Assembly (NCBI GenBank): GCA_947301965.1
Contig: CAMYUM010000001.1
Span: forward strand, 1 to 64,000
DNA length: 64,000 bases
Source: an uncultured Azospirillum sp.
GTDB lineage: Bacteria > Pseudomonadota > Alphaproteobacteria > RF32 > CAG-239
Direction of reading: 5' to 3'
A program made the translations under genes and the position numbers. Below the pieces are notes generated by a model. It searched no databases and had not been told where the DNA came from. It saw only the letters and a program-made list of their open reading frames with translations. Positions 1 to 8,728 of this stretch are shown piece after piece; positions within the stretch are counted from its first letter, which is position 1; every line of letters begins with the position of its first letter.

Positions 1-110
1 GACGTTATGGCTTTACCGATGCCTTATCTGCCTACGCCTGGGCTAACTACACCTTCGGTTCAAGCTATGATGCTATTGCCCTGGGTGCAGGCTTGAACTA
101 CGCTTGGTAA
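1..110 (+). CDS. Outer-membrane beta-barrel (porin-like) protein, C-terminal end only
   Basis: This is the 3' end of a gene that begins before the window; the reading frame starts at base 3 and stops with TAA at 108-110. The 35 visible residues alternate aromatic or hydrophobic residues with small or polar ones (GFTDALSAYAWANYTFG, then IALGAGLNYAW), as in the last strands of an outer-membrane beta-barrel. The protein ends in an aromatic residue (Trp), which fits the C-terminal signal read by the BAM assembly machinery, although Phe is more usual. Too little is present to name the family. A terminator follows about 40 bases later, so this is the last gene of its transcript. Confidence 0.6.
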   Translation, partial: RYGFTDALSAYAWANYTFGSSYDAIALGAGLNYAW

Positions 111-148
111 TATATTCTTGTCCGGCGAGCAACTAATTTAATCAACCG

Positions 149-197
149 AAAGTCATCTCTCATTTGACTGCGAAAGTGAGGGATGACTTTTTATTTT
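149..197 (+). terminator. Rho-independent terminator after the porin-like gene
   Basis: An inverted repeat of about 14 bases with two G-T type pairs (arms 149-162 and 177-190) is followed by a T-rich tract. It lies 39 bases downstream of the porin-like stop codon and upstream of parE. Confidence 0.8.
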
Positions 198-262
198 TGC
201 TTGCAAAACTTAGGGTTTTATAATACTTTGAGCTTAATTTGTTACAGTTTTAAGGGTAAAAA

Positions 263-2251
263 ATGACTGATTTGTTTGATGGCGTAACTTCGGCCACAAG
301 TTCGTATTCCGCACAAGATATTCAGGTTTTGGAAGGTTTGGAAGCCGTACGCGCCAGACCGGGTATGTATATCGGCGGAACCGATGAGCAGGCTTTGCAC
401 CATTTGGCGGCAGAAATTATTGATAACTCCATGGACGAGGCGGTTGCCGGCTTTGCCAATAAAATCGAAATTACGCTCAACTCCGACTATTCGTTGACCA
501 TTGTCGATAACGGGCGCGGTATCCCGGTCGATCCGCATCCGAAATATCCGAAAAAATCAGCATTGGAAGTTATTATGACAATGCTCCACTCGGGCGGAAA
601 ATTCGGAGGAGGAGCATACAAGGTTTCGGGCGGTCTGCATGGTGTGGGCGCTTCCGTGGTTAATGCGCTATCCGAAACCATGACTATTGAGGTTGCTCGC
701 GACAAAAAACTTTATCGTCAGCATTACGCCAAAGGAAAACCTTTGGATAAACTGGAATTGGTCGGTCCGATTTCTAACCGCCGCGGCACGAGTATTACCT
801 TTAGACCGGATCCGGAGATTTTTGGCACCAATTGTTGCTTTGTGCCTAATAAACTGTACCGTATGGCAAGGTCAAAAGCCTTTTTGTTCAAAGGAATTCA
901 TATTTTGTGGAAATGCGCACCGGAGCTTATCGGTGAAGGAGAGCAAACGCCTGTCGAGTGCGAACTGCATTTTCCCGACGGGTTGAAAGACTTTTTGAAC
1001 TATCAAATCGGTACCCGTACAACAGTTAATCGCTCGGCTTTTACCGGCGAAATGCCTTTGGCTAACGATGAGGGAAAAGTTGAATGGGCGGTAACCTGGC
1101 CGGAGGACGAAAACGGATTTTGTTATTCGTATTGCAATACCGTGATTACACCGCAAGGCGGTACTCATGAACTGGGATTTAAATCTGCCCTGCTCCGCGG
1201 ACTGAAAGAATATGGCGATATGGCAAACATCAAAAAAGCCGCAAATGTTACCAATGAAGACTTTTTGGGTGATGCTTGTATTATGCTGTCGGTGTTTATT
1301 AAAGACCCGGAATTTCAAGGACAAACCAAAGACAAATTGACCTCAACAAAAGCTGCAAGGCTGGTCGAACAGGCGGTTAAAGACGCTTTTGACCACTGGC
1401 TGTCTTCTGATGCCGAAAACGCCTCGGCATTGCTGGAATATGTGATTGCACGCTCCGATTTCAGACGTAAGAAAAAAGAAGAAAAAGTACAAATGCGCAA
1501 AACTCCGACCAAACGTTTGCGTTTGCCCGGAAAATTAGCGGATTGTTCGCGTAACGGCGCCGACGATACCGAAATTTTTATTGTTGAGGGTGATTCTGCG
1601 GGCGGCTCGGCAAAACAAGGGCGCGACCGTGCTACGCAGGCCATTTTGCCTCTGCGGGGCAAGATTTTGAACGTAGCAGCGGCTTCTCTCGATAAAATTG
1701 CACAGAATCAAGAAATTAAGGATATGATTGAGGCATTAGGTTGCGGAATTAAAGATGATTATAAAGAAGATAATTTGCGCTATGAGAAAATTATTATAAT
1801 GACCGATGCCGATGTAGATGGCGCGCATATCACATCTTTGCTGATGACGTTTTTCTATCAGCAAATGCCAAAACTTATTGAAAACGGACATTTGTTTATT
1901 GCTACACCACCGCTGTATAAAATAGCTGCCAGCGGCAAAAACTATTATGCTCTCGACGACGATGACAAAGAACTGATTTTGAAAAAAGTTACAAAAGGTA
2001 ATACAAAAGCCGATATCAGCCGTTTTAAAGGTTTGGGCGAGATGAGTGCACAACAGCTCAAAGAAACAACTATGGATAAACAGAAGCGCACCCTGCTCCG
2101 CGTTATGTTGCCGGATACCGGTACTGAAGAAGGCAAAGAAGAGGCTTTTGAAACCAGGCGGCAGGTTGAGCGGATTATGGGTAAGAACCCGGAACTGCGC
2201 TTTAAGTTTATTGTTGAGCGGGCAAAGTTCGTCGACGATTTGGATATTTAG
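263..2251 (+). CDS. parE: DNA topoisomerase IV subunit B (ParE)
   Basis: ParE is the ATPase subunit of topoisomerase IV, which unlinks sister chromosomes; its partner ParC is not in this window. The 662 residues show the GHKL ATPase signature (DNSMDEA near residue 52, DNGRGIP, GGLHGVGASVVNALS) and the TOPRIM motifs [15 protein letters not shown] and DADVDGAHI. It is about 150 residues shorter than the second type II topoisomerase B subunit in the window (41744-44191), as expected for ParE versus GyrB. The start at 263 has an AAGGG ribosome site just upstream. The gene is alone on its strand and is followed directly by a tRNA with its own promoter. Confidence 0.95.
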   Translation: MTDLFDGVTSATSSYSAQDIQVLEGLEAVRARPGMYIGGTDEQALHHLAAEIIDNSMDEAVAGFANKIEITLNSDYSLTIVDNGRGIPVDPHPKYPKKSALEVIMTMLHSGGKFGGGAYKVSGGLHGVGASVVNALSETMTIEVARDKKLYRQHYAKGKPLDKLELVGPISNRRGTSITFRPDPEIFGTNCCFVPNKLYRMARSKAFLFKGIHILWKCAPELIGEGEQTPVECELHFPDGLKDFLNYQIGTRTTVNRSAFTGEMPLANDEGKVEWAVTWPEDENGFCYSYCNTVITPQGGTHELGFKSALLRGLKEYGDMANIKKAANVTNEDFLGDACIMLSVFIKDPEFQGQTKDKLTSTKAARLVEQAVKDAFDHWLSSDAENASALLEYVIARSDFRRKKKEEKVQMRKTPTKRLRLPGKLADCSRNGADDTEIFIVEGDSAGGSAKQGRDRATQAILPLRGKILNVAAASLDKIAQNQEIKDMIEALGCGIKDDYKEDNLRYEKIIIMTDADVDGAHITSLLMTFFYQQMPKLIENGHLFIATPPLYKIAASGKNYYALDDDDKELILKKVTKGNTKADISRFKGLGEMSAQQLKETTMDKQKRTLLRVMLPDTGTEEGKEEAFETRRQVERIMGKNPELRFKFIVERAKFVDDLDI

Positions 2252-2254
2252 TGC

Positions 2255-2283
2255 TTGACATTTGAGGAGATTTTATTTATTAA
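2255..2283 (+). promoter_or_regulatory. Sigma-70-type promoter for tRNA-Ala
   Basis: A perfect -35 box TTGACA (2255-2260) is separated by 17 bases from a TATTAA -10 box (2278-2283), just after the parE stop codon. The predicted transcription start is about 7 bases upstream of the tRNA 5' end. Confidence 0.75.
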
Positions 2284-2296
2284 ATGTCTTGACCTT

Positions 2297-2372
<76 letters not shown>

Positions 2373-2378
2373 ATTCGG

Positions 2379-2410
2379 CAGGCATCGTCATAAAAACGGT
2401 GCCTGTTTTT
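2379..2410 (+). terminator. Rho-independent terminator after tRNA-Ala
   Basis: The arms CAGGCATCG (2379-2387) and CGGTGCCTG (2397-2405) form a 9-base-pair stem with one G-T pair and are followed by five T residues. The end of the oppositely oriented rlmN gene just touches it. Confidence 0.85.
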
Positions 2411-3470
2411 ATTGTTCTGTTTTCTTGGATTTCAGTTGTCCGCAGGCGGCGAGAATATCTTGACCACGAGCAGTGCGTATCGGAGCGGCAAAGCCGTGTT
2501 TTTGCAGTTCCTCGGAAAAAGCATGAATGCGATTGTTGGAACTCGGAGCAAAATTACACCCCGGCCACGGATTGAAACCTATCAGGTTAAATTTGGCATT
2601 AATGCCATATTGCTTCATCAATTTTATCAACTCAGCCGCATGGGCGTAAGTGTCATTAAAGTTATTAAGCATTAGATATTCAAAAGTAATGTATCCGCCG
2701 TTGTTATCCTGATATTGGCGACAGGCCTGCATAAGTTCGGGCAAAGGATATTTTTTGTTAATCGGCATTATTTGTGAGCGCAGTTCATCATTCGGGGCGT
2801 GCAGGCTGATTGCCAGACGAGTGCCGACCTCAGTATCAAAGTTCGGAATATGCGGAACTATGCCCGATGTTGAAACGGTTATACGGCGTTTGGACAGCGC
2901 TATGCCCTCACCGTCAGATATGATTTTAACCGCACGGCAGAGATTGTCATAGTTTTGAAAAGGCTCGCCCATGCCCATAACCACAATATTTGAAAGCATG
3001 CGCGCTTGTTCTTTCAAATTCCATTCTTTATAAACATCACGGGCAACCATAAACTGGGAAACAATTTCACCGGCGGTCAGATTGCGAGTGAGTTTTTGAC
3101 TGCCGGTATGGCAGAATTTGCACCCCATGGCGCACCCGACTTGGGTAGATATGCACACGGCTCCGCGGTCTTCTTCAGGAATATAAACCATTTCAACCCG
3201 TTGGCCGTCTTTGAACTCAAGCAACCACTTGTGAGTACGATCAACGGAAATTTGTTCATCAACAATCTTGGGGCGGGAAAGCTCGAAATAATCAGCCAAT
3301 TTTTCGCGCAGGGGTTTAGATAAATTAGTCATATCGGCAAAATCGGTTTTGCCGTAAAAATACACCCACTGCCAAATTTGTTTGGCGCGAAACGAGGGTT
3401 CTCCAAGAGATTTTAAGTGCTCTTGGAGTTCTTCTTTGGAAAGTCCGATAAGTTCGATTTTATCGCTCAT
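2409..3470 (-). CDS. rlmN: Dual-specificity 23S rRNA (A2503) / tRNA (A37) C2-methyltransferase RlmN
   Basis: RlmN is a radical-SAM enzyme that methylates C2 of A2503 in 23S rRNA and A37 in some tRNAs. The 353-residue protein contains the CxxxCxxC iron-sulfur cluster motif (CAMGCKFC), the downstream GMGEPFQNY and SLHAPND motifs, and a C-terminal ARGQDILAACGQL segment that carries the Cys used for covalent catalysis. I place the start at the ATG at 3470 because it overlaps the upstream stop as ATGA, a typical coupled start; an alternative start three codons earlier (3479) would lie inside the upstream gene. It forms a two-gene operon with the IalB-like gene. Confidence 0.95.
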   Translation of the reverse strand: MSDKIELIGLSKEELQEHLKSLGEPSFRAKQIWQWVYFYGKTDFADMTNLSKPLREKLADYFELSRPKIVDEQISVDRTHKWLLEFKDGQRVEMVYIPEEDRGAVCISTQVGCAMGCKFCHTGSQKLTRNLTAGEIVSQFMVARDVYKEWNLKEQARMLSNIVVMGMGEPFQNYDNLCRAVKIISDGEGIALSKRRITVSTSGIVPHIPNFDTEVGTRLAISLHAPNDELRSQIMPINKKYPLPELMQACRQYQDNNGGYITFEYLMLNNFNDTYAHAAELIKLMKQYGINAKFNLIGFNPWPGCNFAPSSNNRIHAFSEELQKHGFAAPIRTARGQDILAACGQLKSKKTEQ

Positions 3471-3973
3471 CGACGGCACTTTGAACTAATTGCACGATAT
3501 GCGGCAGTAAAGCCTTTGAGCGAATAAGAATCCTTGGTTAAAGTTCCTTTGCTCGAGGTTCCCTCTATGAATAAACGTTCACCTTTTTTCATGGCATCAA
3601 CCAGTTTTTTATCAGCCGCGGCGTTCATCGCCCAAGCTTTGTCTCCGTCGACAAAAAGATCAGTAATGGTTTCTTTGCCGATTTTTACAGTAACCGGAGT
3701 GCTGTTTTTATAGGTGTATCCGGCAACAAAATTAACTACATCATAGGTTTTGTCGGCGGGACGATGGGTTATTACCATATAAACATTGCCACGCTGGGTA
3801 TATTTTCCTTCGGATTTTTGGGGAGAGCTGGCCATATAGCAAACAATGTTTTTGCCTTCACGATAGAAAAATGCCGACCAGTCATTGTATTCACCTATCA
3901 TTTGCGGAGCTTCGGCATGAGCAAAAAATGCAAAAAAACAAAAGACAACGGTGAGAAATCCGATTTTTTTCAT
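3467..3973 (-). CDS. IalB-family periplasmic protein
   Basis: The 168-residue protein begins with a cleavable signal peptide (hydrophobic core FLTVVFCFFAFFAHA, with cleavage likely after AHA). The mature part has the pattern of the invasion-associated locus B family: a tryptophan near the start (DWSAFF), an early Cys (IVCYMAS), VYMVITHRPADK, a VVNFVAGY segment, AWAMNA, LVDAMKKG, GTSSKGTLTKDSYSLKGF and a terminal Cys (SSKCRR). The two Cys residues probably form a disulfide. IalB was named for a role in erythrocyte invasion by Bartonella, but the family is widespread in alphaproteobacteria and its general function is unknown. It is the upstream gene of the rlmN operon. Confidence 0.85.
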   Translation of the reverse strand: MKKIGFLTVVFCFFAFFAHAEAPQMIGEYNDWSAFFYREGKNIVCYMASSPQKSEGKYTQRGNVYMVITHRPADKTYDVVNFVAGYTYKNSTPVTVKIGKETITDLFVDGDKAWAMNAAADKKLVDAMKKGERLFIEGTSSKGTLTKDSYSLKGFTAAYRAISSKCRR

Positions 3974-4063
3974 TGTGTTTATCCTTTTTTATGGTTAGGG
4001 TTTGGTTATATAAATACAAAAAAATATCAAACATTACAACCCGTATTTTGCAACAGGCCTAAA

Positions 4064-5278
4064 ATGATAAAAGACAAATATTTGGACATAAGTAAAATTA
4101 CTACTGATAGTCATATATTGAAGATTTTTGACATTGTGCGAAATCATGGCGGAACCGTGCGCTTTGTCGGAGGTGCCGTGCGTGATGTTTTGGCCGGAAA
4201 AACAGGTTTTGACCTTGACCTGTCAACCGATTTGTCACCGGACGAACTGGCAGAGGCGTGTGAAGACGCCGGAGTGCGTACCGTGCCAATCGGGCTGAAA
4301 TACGGAACCCTCGGGGTGCTGATTAATGATACATTGCTTGAAATAACTTCTTTGCGAAAAGACATAAAAACCGACGGACGGCATGCGGAGATTGAGTTTA
4401 CGGATAACTGGGAAGAAGATGCCATGCGTCGTGATCTGACCATCAATGCAATATATGCCGACGAAAGCGGAAATGTTTTTGACTACTATAACGGTATTCA
4501 GGATTTGGAAAAAGGTGTCGTACGTTTTATCGGCAAACCAGAACAGCGAATCAAAGAAGATTATTTGCGGATTTTGAGGTTTTTCCGTTTCCATTCCCTG
4601 TTTGCCAAAACACCAATGGATAAAAAGGCTTTAAAAGCTTGTATTGATAACAAAAACGGTTTGAAAAAAGTGTCGATTGAGCGTATCCGTGACGAGTTTA
4701 TCAAAATCCTCTTAACTCCAAATGCGGCCAGCGTTATTAAGGTTATGCTTGATAACGGAATTTTGGTAAATTGGCTTGGAAAATCGGAATATATTGATAA
4801 TTTGGACTTTTTAAGCAAGCTCGAAAAGTCGTGCAATATTTTTCCTAATGCAATGCGCAGGCTTTTTGTTCTGTATTTTCCAAACAAGAACTTGGCCGAA
4901 AATATTGCCGTACGCCTGCATTTGACCAGGCGACAAAAGGAAATGCTGGTCGCATGGGCAAATAATAAAGTCGGAATTGAAAACATTCTTGAGCCAAAAT
5001 TACGAAGAAAGGTCATTTATTATTACGGCAAAGAATTTTGTTTTGATAAATTGATAATTGAATCGGCAAAACAGATGGAAATTCCTGACGGATTGATTGA
5101 TATAAGGGATGCAATTTTCAATGAAATTGTGCCGATTTTCCCGATTAGTGGTAGAGATGTTATTAAGGCCGGAAAATCCGAGAACGCCCAAATAGGCGCC
5201 GTTCTTGACAGGCTGAAACAAAATTGGGTCAACAGCGATTTCAGCCTGTCACGAGAGGAATTGTTACAACAAATTTAA
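4064..5278 (+). CDS. cca: CCA tRNA nucleotidyltransferase / poly(A) polymerase family protein
   Basis: This class II nucleotidyltransferase probably adds or repairs the 3' CCA of tRNAs. The 404-residue protein has GGAVRD near residue 35, the metal-binding pair FDLDLSTD, the RRDLTINAI motif that separates the nucleotidyltransferase and RNA-binding parts, and RILRFFRF. The start at 4064 gives a normal N-terminus; the frame is open further upstream, but that extension lacks family similarity and overlaps the divergent IalB-like gene. The family cannot always be split into CCA-adding enzyme and poly(A) polymerase by eye. As the only copy seen here, in a lineage that normally has one, CCA addition is the better guess. 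It converges with the LonB-like gene, overlapping it by 4 bases. Confidence 0.88.
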   Translation: MIKDKYLDISKITTDSHILKIFDIVRNHGGTVRFVGGAVRDVLAGKTGFDLDLSTDLSPDELAEACEDAGVRTVPIGLKYGTLGVLINDTLLEITSLRKDIKTDGRHAEIEFTDNWEEDAMRRDLTINAIYADESGNVFDYYNGIQDLEKGVVRFIGKPEQRIKEDYLRILRFFRFHSLFAKTPMDKKALKACIDNKNGLKKVSIERIRDEFIKILLTPNAASVIKVMLDNGILVNWLGKSEYIDNLDFLSKLEKSCNIFPNAMRRLFVLYFPNKNLAENIAVRLHLTRRQKEMLVAWANNKVGIENILEPKLRRKVIYYYGKEFCFDKLIIESAKQMEIPDGLIDIRDAIFNEIVPIFPISGRDVIKAGKSENAQIGAVLDRLKQNWVNSDFSLSREELLQQI

Positions 5279-7713
5279 CAACCGATGCGGCCAAATGTTT
5301 CTTTGGCATATTGAGCATAAAGTTCATAAAATTTATCCAAACTCTGCTTAACCTGCCAATTAATCGTTCCTTTCGGGAACTCGCCTTTGGCGTTGGGTTT
5401 GCCGGCTTTGACACCGGTCAAAATTTCTATGCCGTCATCAACATTGTCTATGGCGTAAATATGAAACTTTCCTTCGCTTACGGCGTTAATAACATCTTCA
5501 CGCAACATAAGGTTGCCGATGTTGGTGCGGGGAATGATTACCCCTTGGTCGCCGGTTAAGCCGCGATGTTTGCAAACATCAAAGAAACCTTCAATTTTTT
5601 CATTAACTCCGCCAATCGGCTGAATATCACCAAATTGGTTGATAGAACCGGTTACGGCGATGTTTTGTTTAATCGGAATATTTGCTATTGCCGACAACAG
5701 GCAATAATATTCCGTTGATGAAGCGCTATCGCCGTCAACGCCGCCGTAAGACTGTTCAAACACAATTGAAGCGGATAGTGATAGCGGTGAATTTTTAGCA
5801 AAACGATTGGCGATAAGCGACTGCAAAATGAGTACGCCTTTAGTATGTATCGGACCGCTCATGTTGGTCTCACGTTCAATGTTGACGAACTCGCCGTTAC
5901 CGATACGGGCTTGGGCAGTAATGCGAGCCGGCTTTCCGAATGAAAAACGCGAAAAATTATAAACAACCAAACCGTTAATTTGTCCGACTTTTGAACCCTT
6001 GGTGTCCATCAAAATCGTACCTTCGTCAATCTGCTCAAGCATAGATTGTTTGATGCGGTCGCTACGATAGATTTGGGCATCAATTGCCATATCAATATGT
6101 TTTTTGCCGATTTGTTTAGAATTGGATTTACGTGCCCAATAATCAGCCTCACGCAGCAAATCGCCGATTGAGGCAATATGGGCCGTCAGCTTTTTAGAAT
6201 CATCAGCAAGGCGCGAAGAATGTTCAATTATACGGGCAACCGCCTGCTTATTAAGGCTGCGCAGTTTCTTTTTGTTGGAAAGAGAGCCTATCAGTTTGGC
6301 ATATTCAATCTCGTTTTTGTCATTGCGATCCATGATGGTGCCAAAATCAGCCTCAACTTTGAAAAAGTCAGAAAAATCCGGATCACGTTCAGACAGCAAA
6401 TCATAAAGTTCTTCGTCTCCGGTTAAGATGACTTTGACATCTAAAGGTATCGGCTCAGGATCAAGAGAAATAGTAGTAAAGCTGGTTTCGTCTCCGGGAG
6501 ACTCAATCTTGATGCTTTTTGAAGCAAGCGCACGCTTTAGCGAATCCCAGGCAAACGGTTGCAAAAGAAGTTTGCGAGCATCTATAAGCAAAAAGCCTCC
6601 GTTGGCGCGATGCAAAGCGCCGGCCTTAATCAATGTAAAGTCGGTAAGCAGTGCGCCGTATTGCTGAATACGCTCAACTCGTCCGACCAAATTGCCTTGT
6701 GTCGGGTGATCAAGATGAATTATCGGGGCGCCCGAATCTGGTTCGTTCTTGACAATTACATTAACCTTAAATTTGGCAAATTTATCTTCTTCCTGCCGGT
6801 TCATTTTGGACAGTAACATTGTCAAAGCGTCTTCTTCCGCCGGAGAATTGCCGTTTTCGCCTTCGGCAGGCAAAAAGTCATCTATATTTGAGGTGATGTG
6901 ATTTTGAATGTTTTTAAGAAAGTCGATAACCTCGCGGAAACCCTTATATTTTTGACGCAAAGTATCAATCGGATTTTTAACCGCAATTTTTATAAACTTT
7001 TCGCGCAAAAGATTGCGTTCGCGGCGTTGCTTATCCTCCCATTCGGGAAGGTCTTTGGCAACTTTTTCTATTTCTTCCTGCATCATATTAAGGTCGCTTA
7101 AGAGCTGTTTTTTCTCGTCTTCAGGAAGGTTGTCAAACACCTCGGGGCTCAAGACTTCGCCGTTTTTTACCGGCGCAACAACCAGACCGACCTGCATATG
7201 CAACAAAGATACGCTCTTGCCTTTGGCTTTCTTTTGTAAAATGCGTAAATATTCGTCTTTTTTATGTTTATATTTTTCCTGAATTATGCTGATGCCGGCC
7301 TTATATTCATCGCTTTCAAGAACGGCGGGAATCGCAATGCTGAAATCTTCAATAAGTTTATCAACGTCTTTGGCAAACTCGCAGGCCTGTCCGGCGGGAA
7401 AACTTATGCTGTGCGGCTTATACGGCTCATCAAAATTATAAACATATGCCCAATCACACGGTGTGGGGCGTTTTTTTGATTCTTCTTCAAGAATCCTTTT
7501 GACCAAACTTGTTTTGCCGGTTCCTTCGGGACCAAGGCAAAAAAGATTATAGCCTTTTGACTTGATGTTAATGCCGAGTTCGACCGCATTGATGGCCCTA
7601 TCCTGCCCCAGTGCCGACATTCTTTCTTCAAGTTCTGCGGTGGTTGAAAAATCAAATTTTTGCGGATTGCATACCGTATATAATTGACCTGGTTTTAACT
7701 TAGAAATACTCAT
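5275..7713 (-). CDS. LonB-like ATP-dependent protease
   Basis: This is an AAA+ protease with a C-terminal Lon-type serine-lysine protease domain. The 812-residue protein has a Walker A motif (GPEGTGKT) near residue 60, a central coiled and Lys-rich insertion of the LonB/YcbZ type, LIDARKLLLQP in the ATPase, and a proteolytic domain with SYGGVDGDSASS (catalytic Ser) and GGVNEKIEGFF (catalytic Lys). It lacks the N-terminal substrate domain of classic Lon. Two ATG codons are close together (7722 and 7713); I prefer 7713 because the AAGGA ribosome site is only one base from the first ATG but 10 bases from the second. Confidence 0.88.
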   Translation of the reverse strand: MSISKLKPGQLYTVCNPQKFDFSTTAELEERMSALGQDRAINAVELGINIKSKGYNLFCLGPEGTGKTSLVKRILEEESKKRPTPCDWAYVYNFDEPYKPHSISFPAGQACEFAKDVDKLIEDFSIAIPAVLESDEYKAGISIIQEKYKHKKDEYLRILQKKAKGKSVSLLHMQVGLVVAPVKNGEVLSPEVFDNLPEDEKKQLLSDLNMMQEEIEKVAKDLPEWEDKQRRERNLLREKFIKIAVKNPIDTLRQKYKGFREVIDFLKNIQNHITSNIDDFLPAEGENGNSPAEEDALTMLLSKMNRQEEDKFAKFKVNVIVKNEPDSGAPIIHLDHPTQGNLVGRVERIQQYGALLTDFTLIKAGALHRANGGFLLIDARKLLLQPFAWDSLKRALASKSIKIESPGDETSFTTISLDPEPIPLDVKVILTGDEELYDLLSERDPDFSDFFKVEADFGTIMDRNDKNEIEYAKLIGSLSNKKKLRSLNKQAVARIIEHSSRLADDSKKLTAHIASIGDLLREADYWARKSNSKQIGKKHIDMAIDAQIYRSDRIKQSMLEQIDEGTILMDTKGSKVGQINGLVVYNFSRFSFGKPARITAQARIGNGEFVNIERETNMSGPIHTKGVLILQSLIANRFAKNSPLSLSASIVFEQSYGGVDGDSASSTEYYCLLSAIANIPIKQNIAVTGSINQFGDIQPIGGVNEKIEGFFDVCKHRGLTGDQGVIIPRTNIGNLMLREDVINAVSEGKFHIYAIDNVDDGIEILTGVKAGKPNAKGEFPKGTINWQVKQSLDKFYELYAQYAKETFGRIGC

Positions 7714-7765
7714 TTTGCGCATATCCTTACGAAAACTATTTTTGTTTAGATATAAGCAACAAAAA

Positions 7766-8635
7766 CTAAAATCTGGTAAATATCGGAAAAGAATTTAGAC
7801 TATTTAACATAATTGTTCCGAATACGTCGCTTTTTTCATAGGCTAAAATATAATAATGCTGCGGAATAACAAGATTGCGTAAATTATCCCATAACCCGTT
7901 TTTTACAACCAGGTTGTTTTTCAGAATAAATGTGCTGAGCGGAGCAGACCATGCAACCATATTAAAGTCGCCGAAAATAACAACCGGGTTGTCTTGTTCG
8001 GCAACAAAGGTTGATAAATTGTTCAGGCAATCTTTAATTTGGGTGAACGAAAGTTTTGAAAAATCAACTGCGACATACATTATTTCATTTGCGTCGCCGT
8101 TCGTTTTAACAAATTCGGCATATGCATGACCAATGTTTACTCTTCCGGATTGTTCGACGTTGAAACGTGACAGCACAAAACCGGAATTGTCTTCATCTGA
8201 TGCATGCAGGAAATTGTATTGTGACGGAATTTCACTTTGGCGAGGCAGGGAATCGACTTTTGAAACAAAAGCAATATCCGGCGAATCAGCGGTTATAAAA
8301 TCAAACAGACGGAGCGTATCATCTTGTTTGCCGGCAAAAAACACTGTTGTTCCGCTTTGAAAAGGACTGTGAAACGTTGCAATTGAAGAAACAGCAAAGA
8401 AGTTAATTGTCAGCAATATGAAAAATGTAATCATATATCCATAAAAACGACGAAATGCCGTGTAAACCAAAACCACCGCCAACGCCAAAAGCAACTGCCA
8501 GCGGAACTCATTCAAAAACAACGCAAAATTGTTTTTGCCAAAAGCCGAAAAAGTTATAAAGGCTGAAATCAGTGTAAAAAATCGCAAAAAAGCGTTTATG
8601 TGTGCCTGACGTTTTTTGTTTTCCAAATATCTCAT
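7766..8635 (-). CDS. Membrane protein with a degenerate endonuclease/exonuclease/phosphatase (EEP) fold domain
   Basis: The 289-residue protein has about three N-terminal membrane segments (roughly residues 17-35, 46-60 and 66-86), then a periplasmic-type domain resembling the EEP superfamily. The clearest match is VVIFGDFNMVAWS (217-230), the conserved GDFN metal/phosphate loop. Other catalytic positions look lost: where family members have a Gln-Glu pair after PDIV, this protein has SPDIAFVSKVDS (118-129) with Lys in place of the metal-binding Glu, and the terminal Ser-Asp-His motif is replaced by NSLNSFP. It is therefore probably a binding or structural protein, or a strongly diverged enzyme. 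Confidence 0.65.
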   Translation of the reverse strand: MRYLENKKRQAHINAFLRFFTLISAFITFSAFGKNNFALFLNEFRWQLLLALAVVLVYTAFRRFYGYMITFFILLTINFFAVSSIATFHSPFQSGTTVFFAGKQDDTLRLFDFITADSPDIAFVSKVDSLPRQSEIPSQYNFLHASDEDNSGFVLSRFNVEQSGRVNIGHAYAEFVKTNGDANEIMYVAVDFSKLSFTQIKDCLNNLSTFVAEQDNPVVIFGDFNMVAWSAPLSTFILKNNLVVKNGLWDNLRNLVIPQHYYILAYEKSDVFGTIMLNSLNSFPIFTRF

Positions 8636-8728
8636 GATTGCAGATCTTCTTTTTCATTGTTTTTTAATAACTGATATAATAGTCTTATATATTGAAAAAA
8701 GCTTTTTGTAAATAACAGCGGACCGGCA

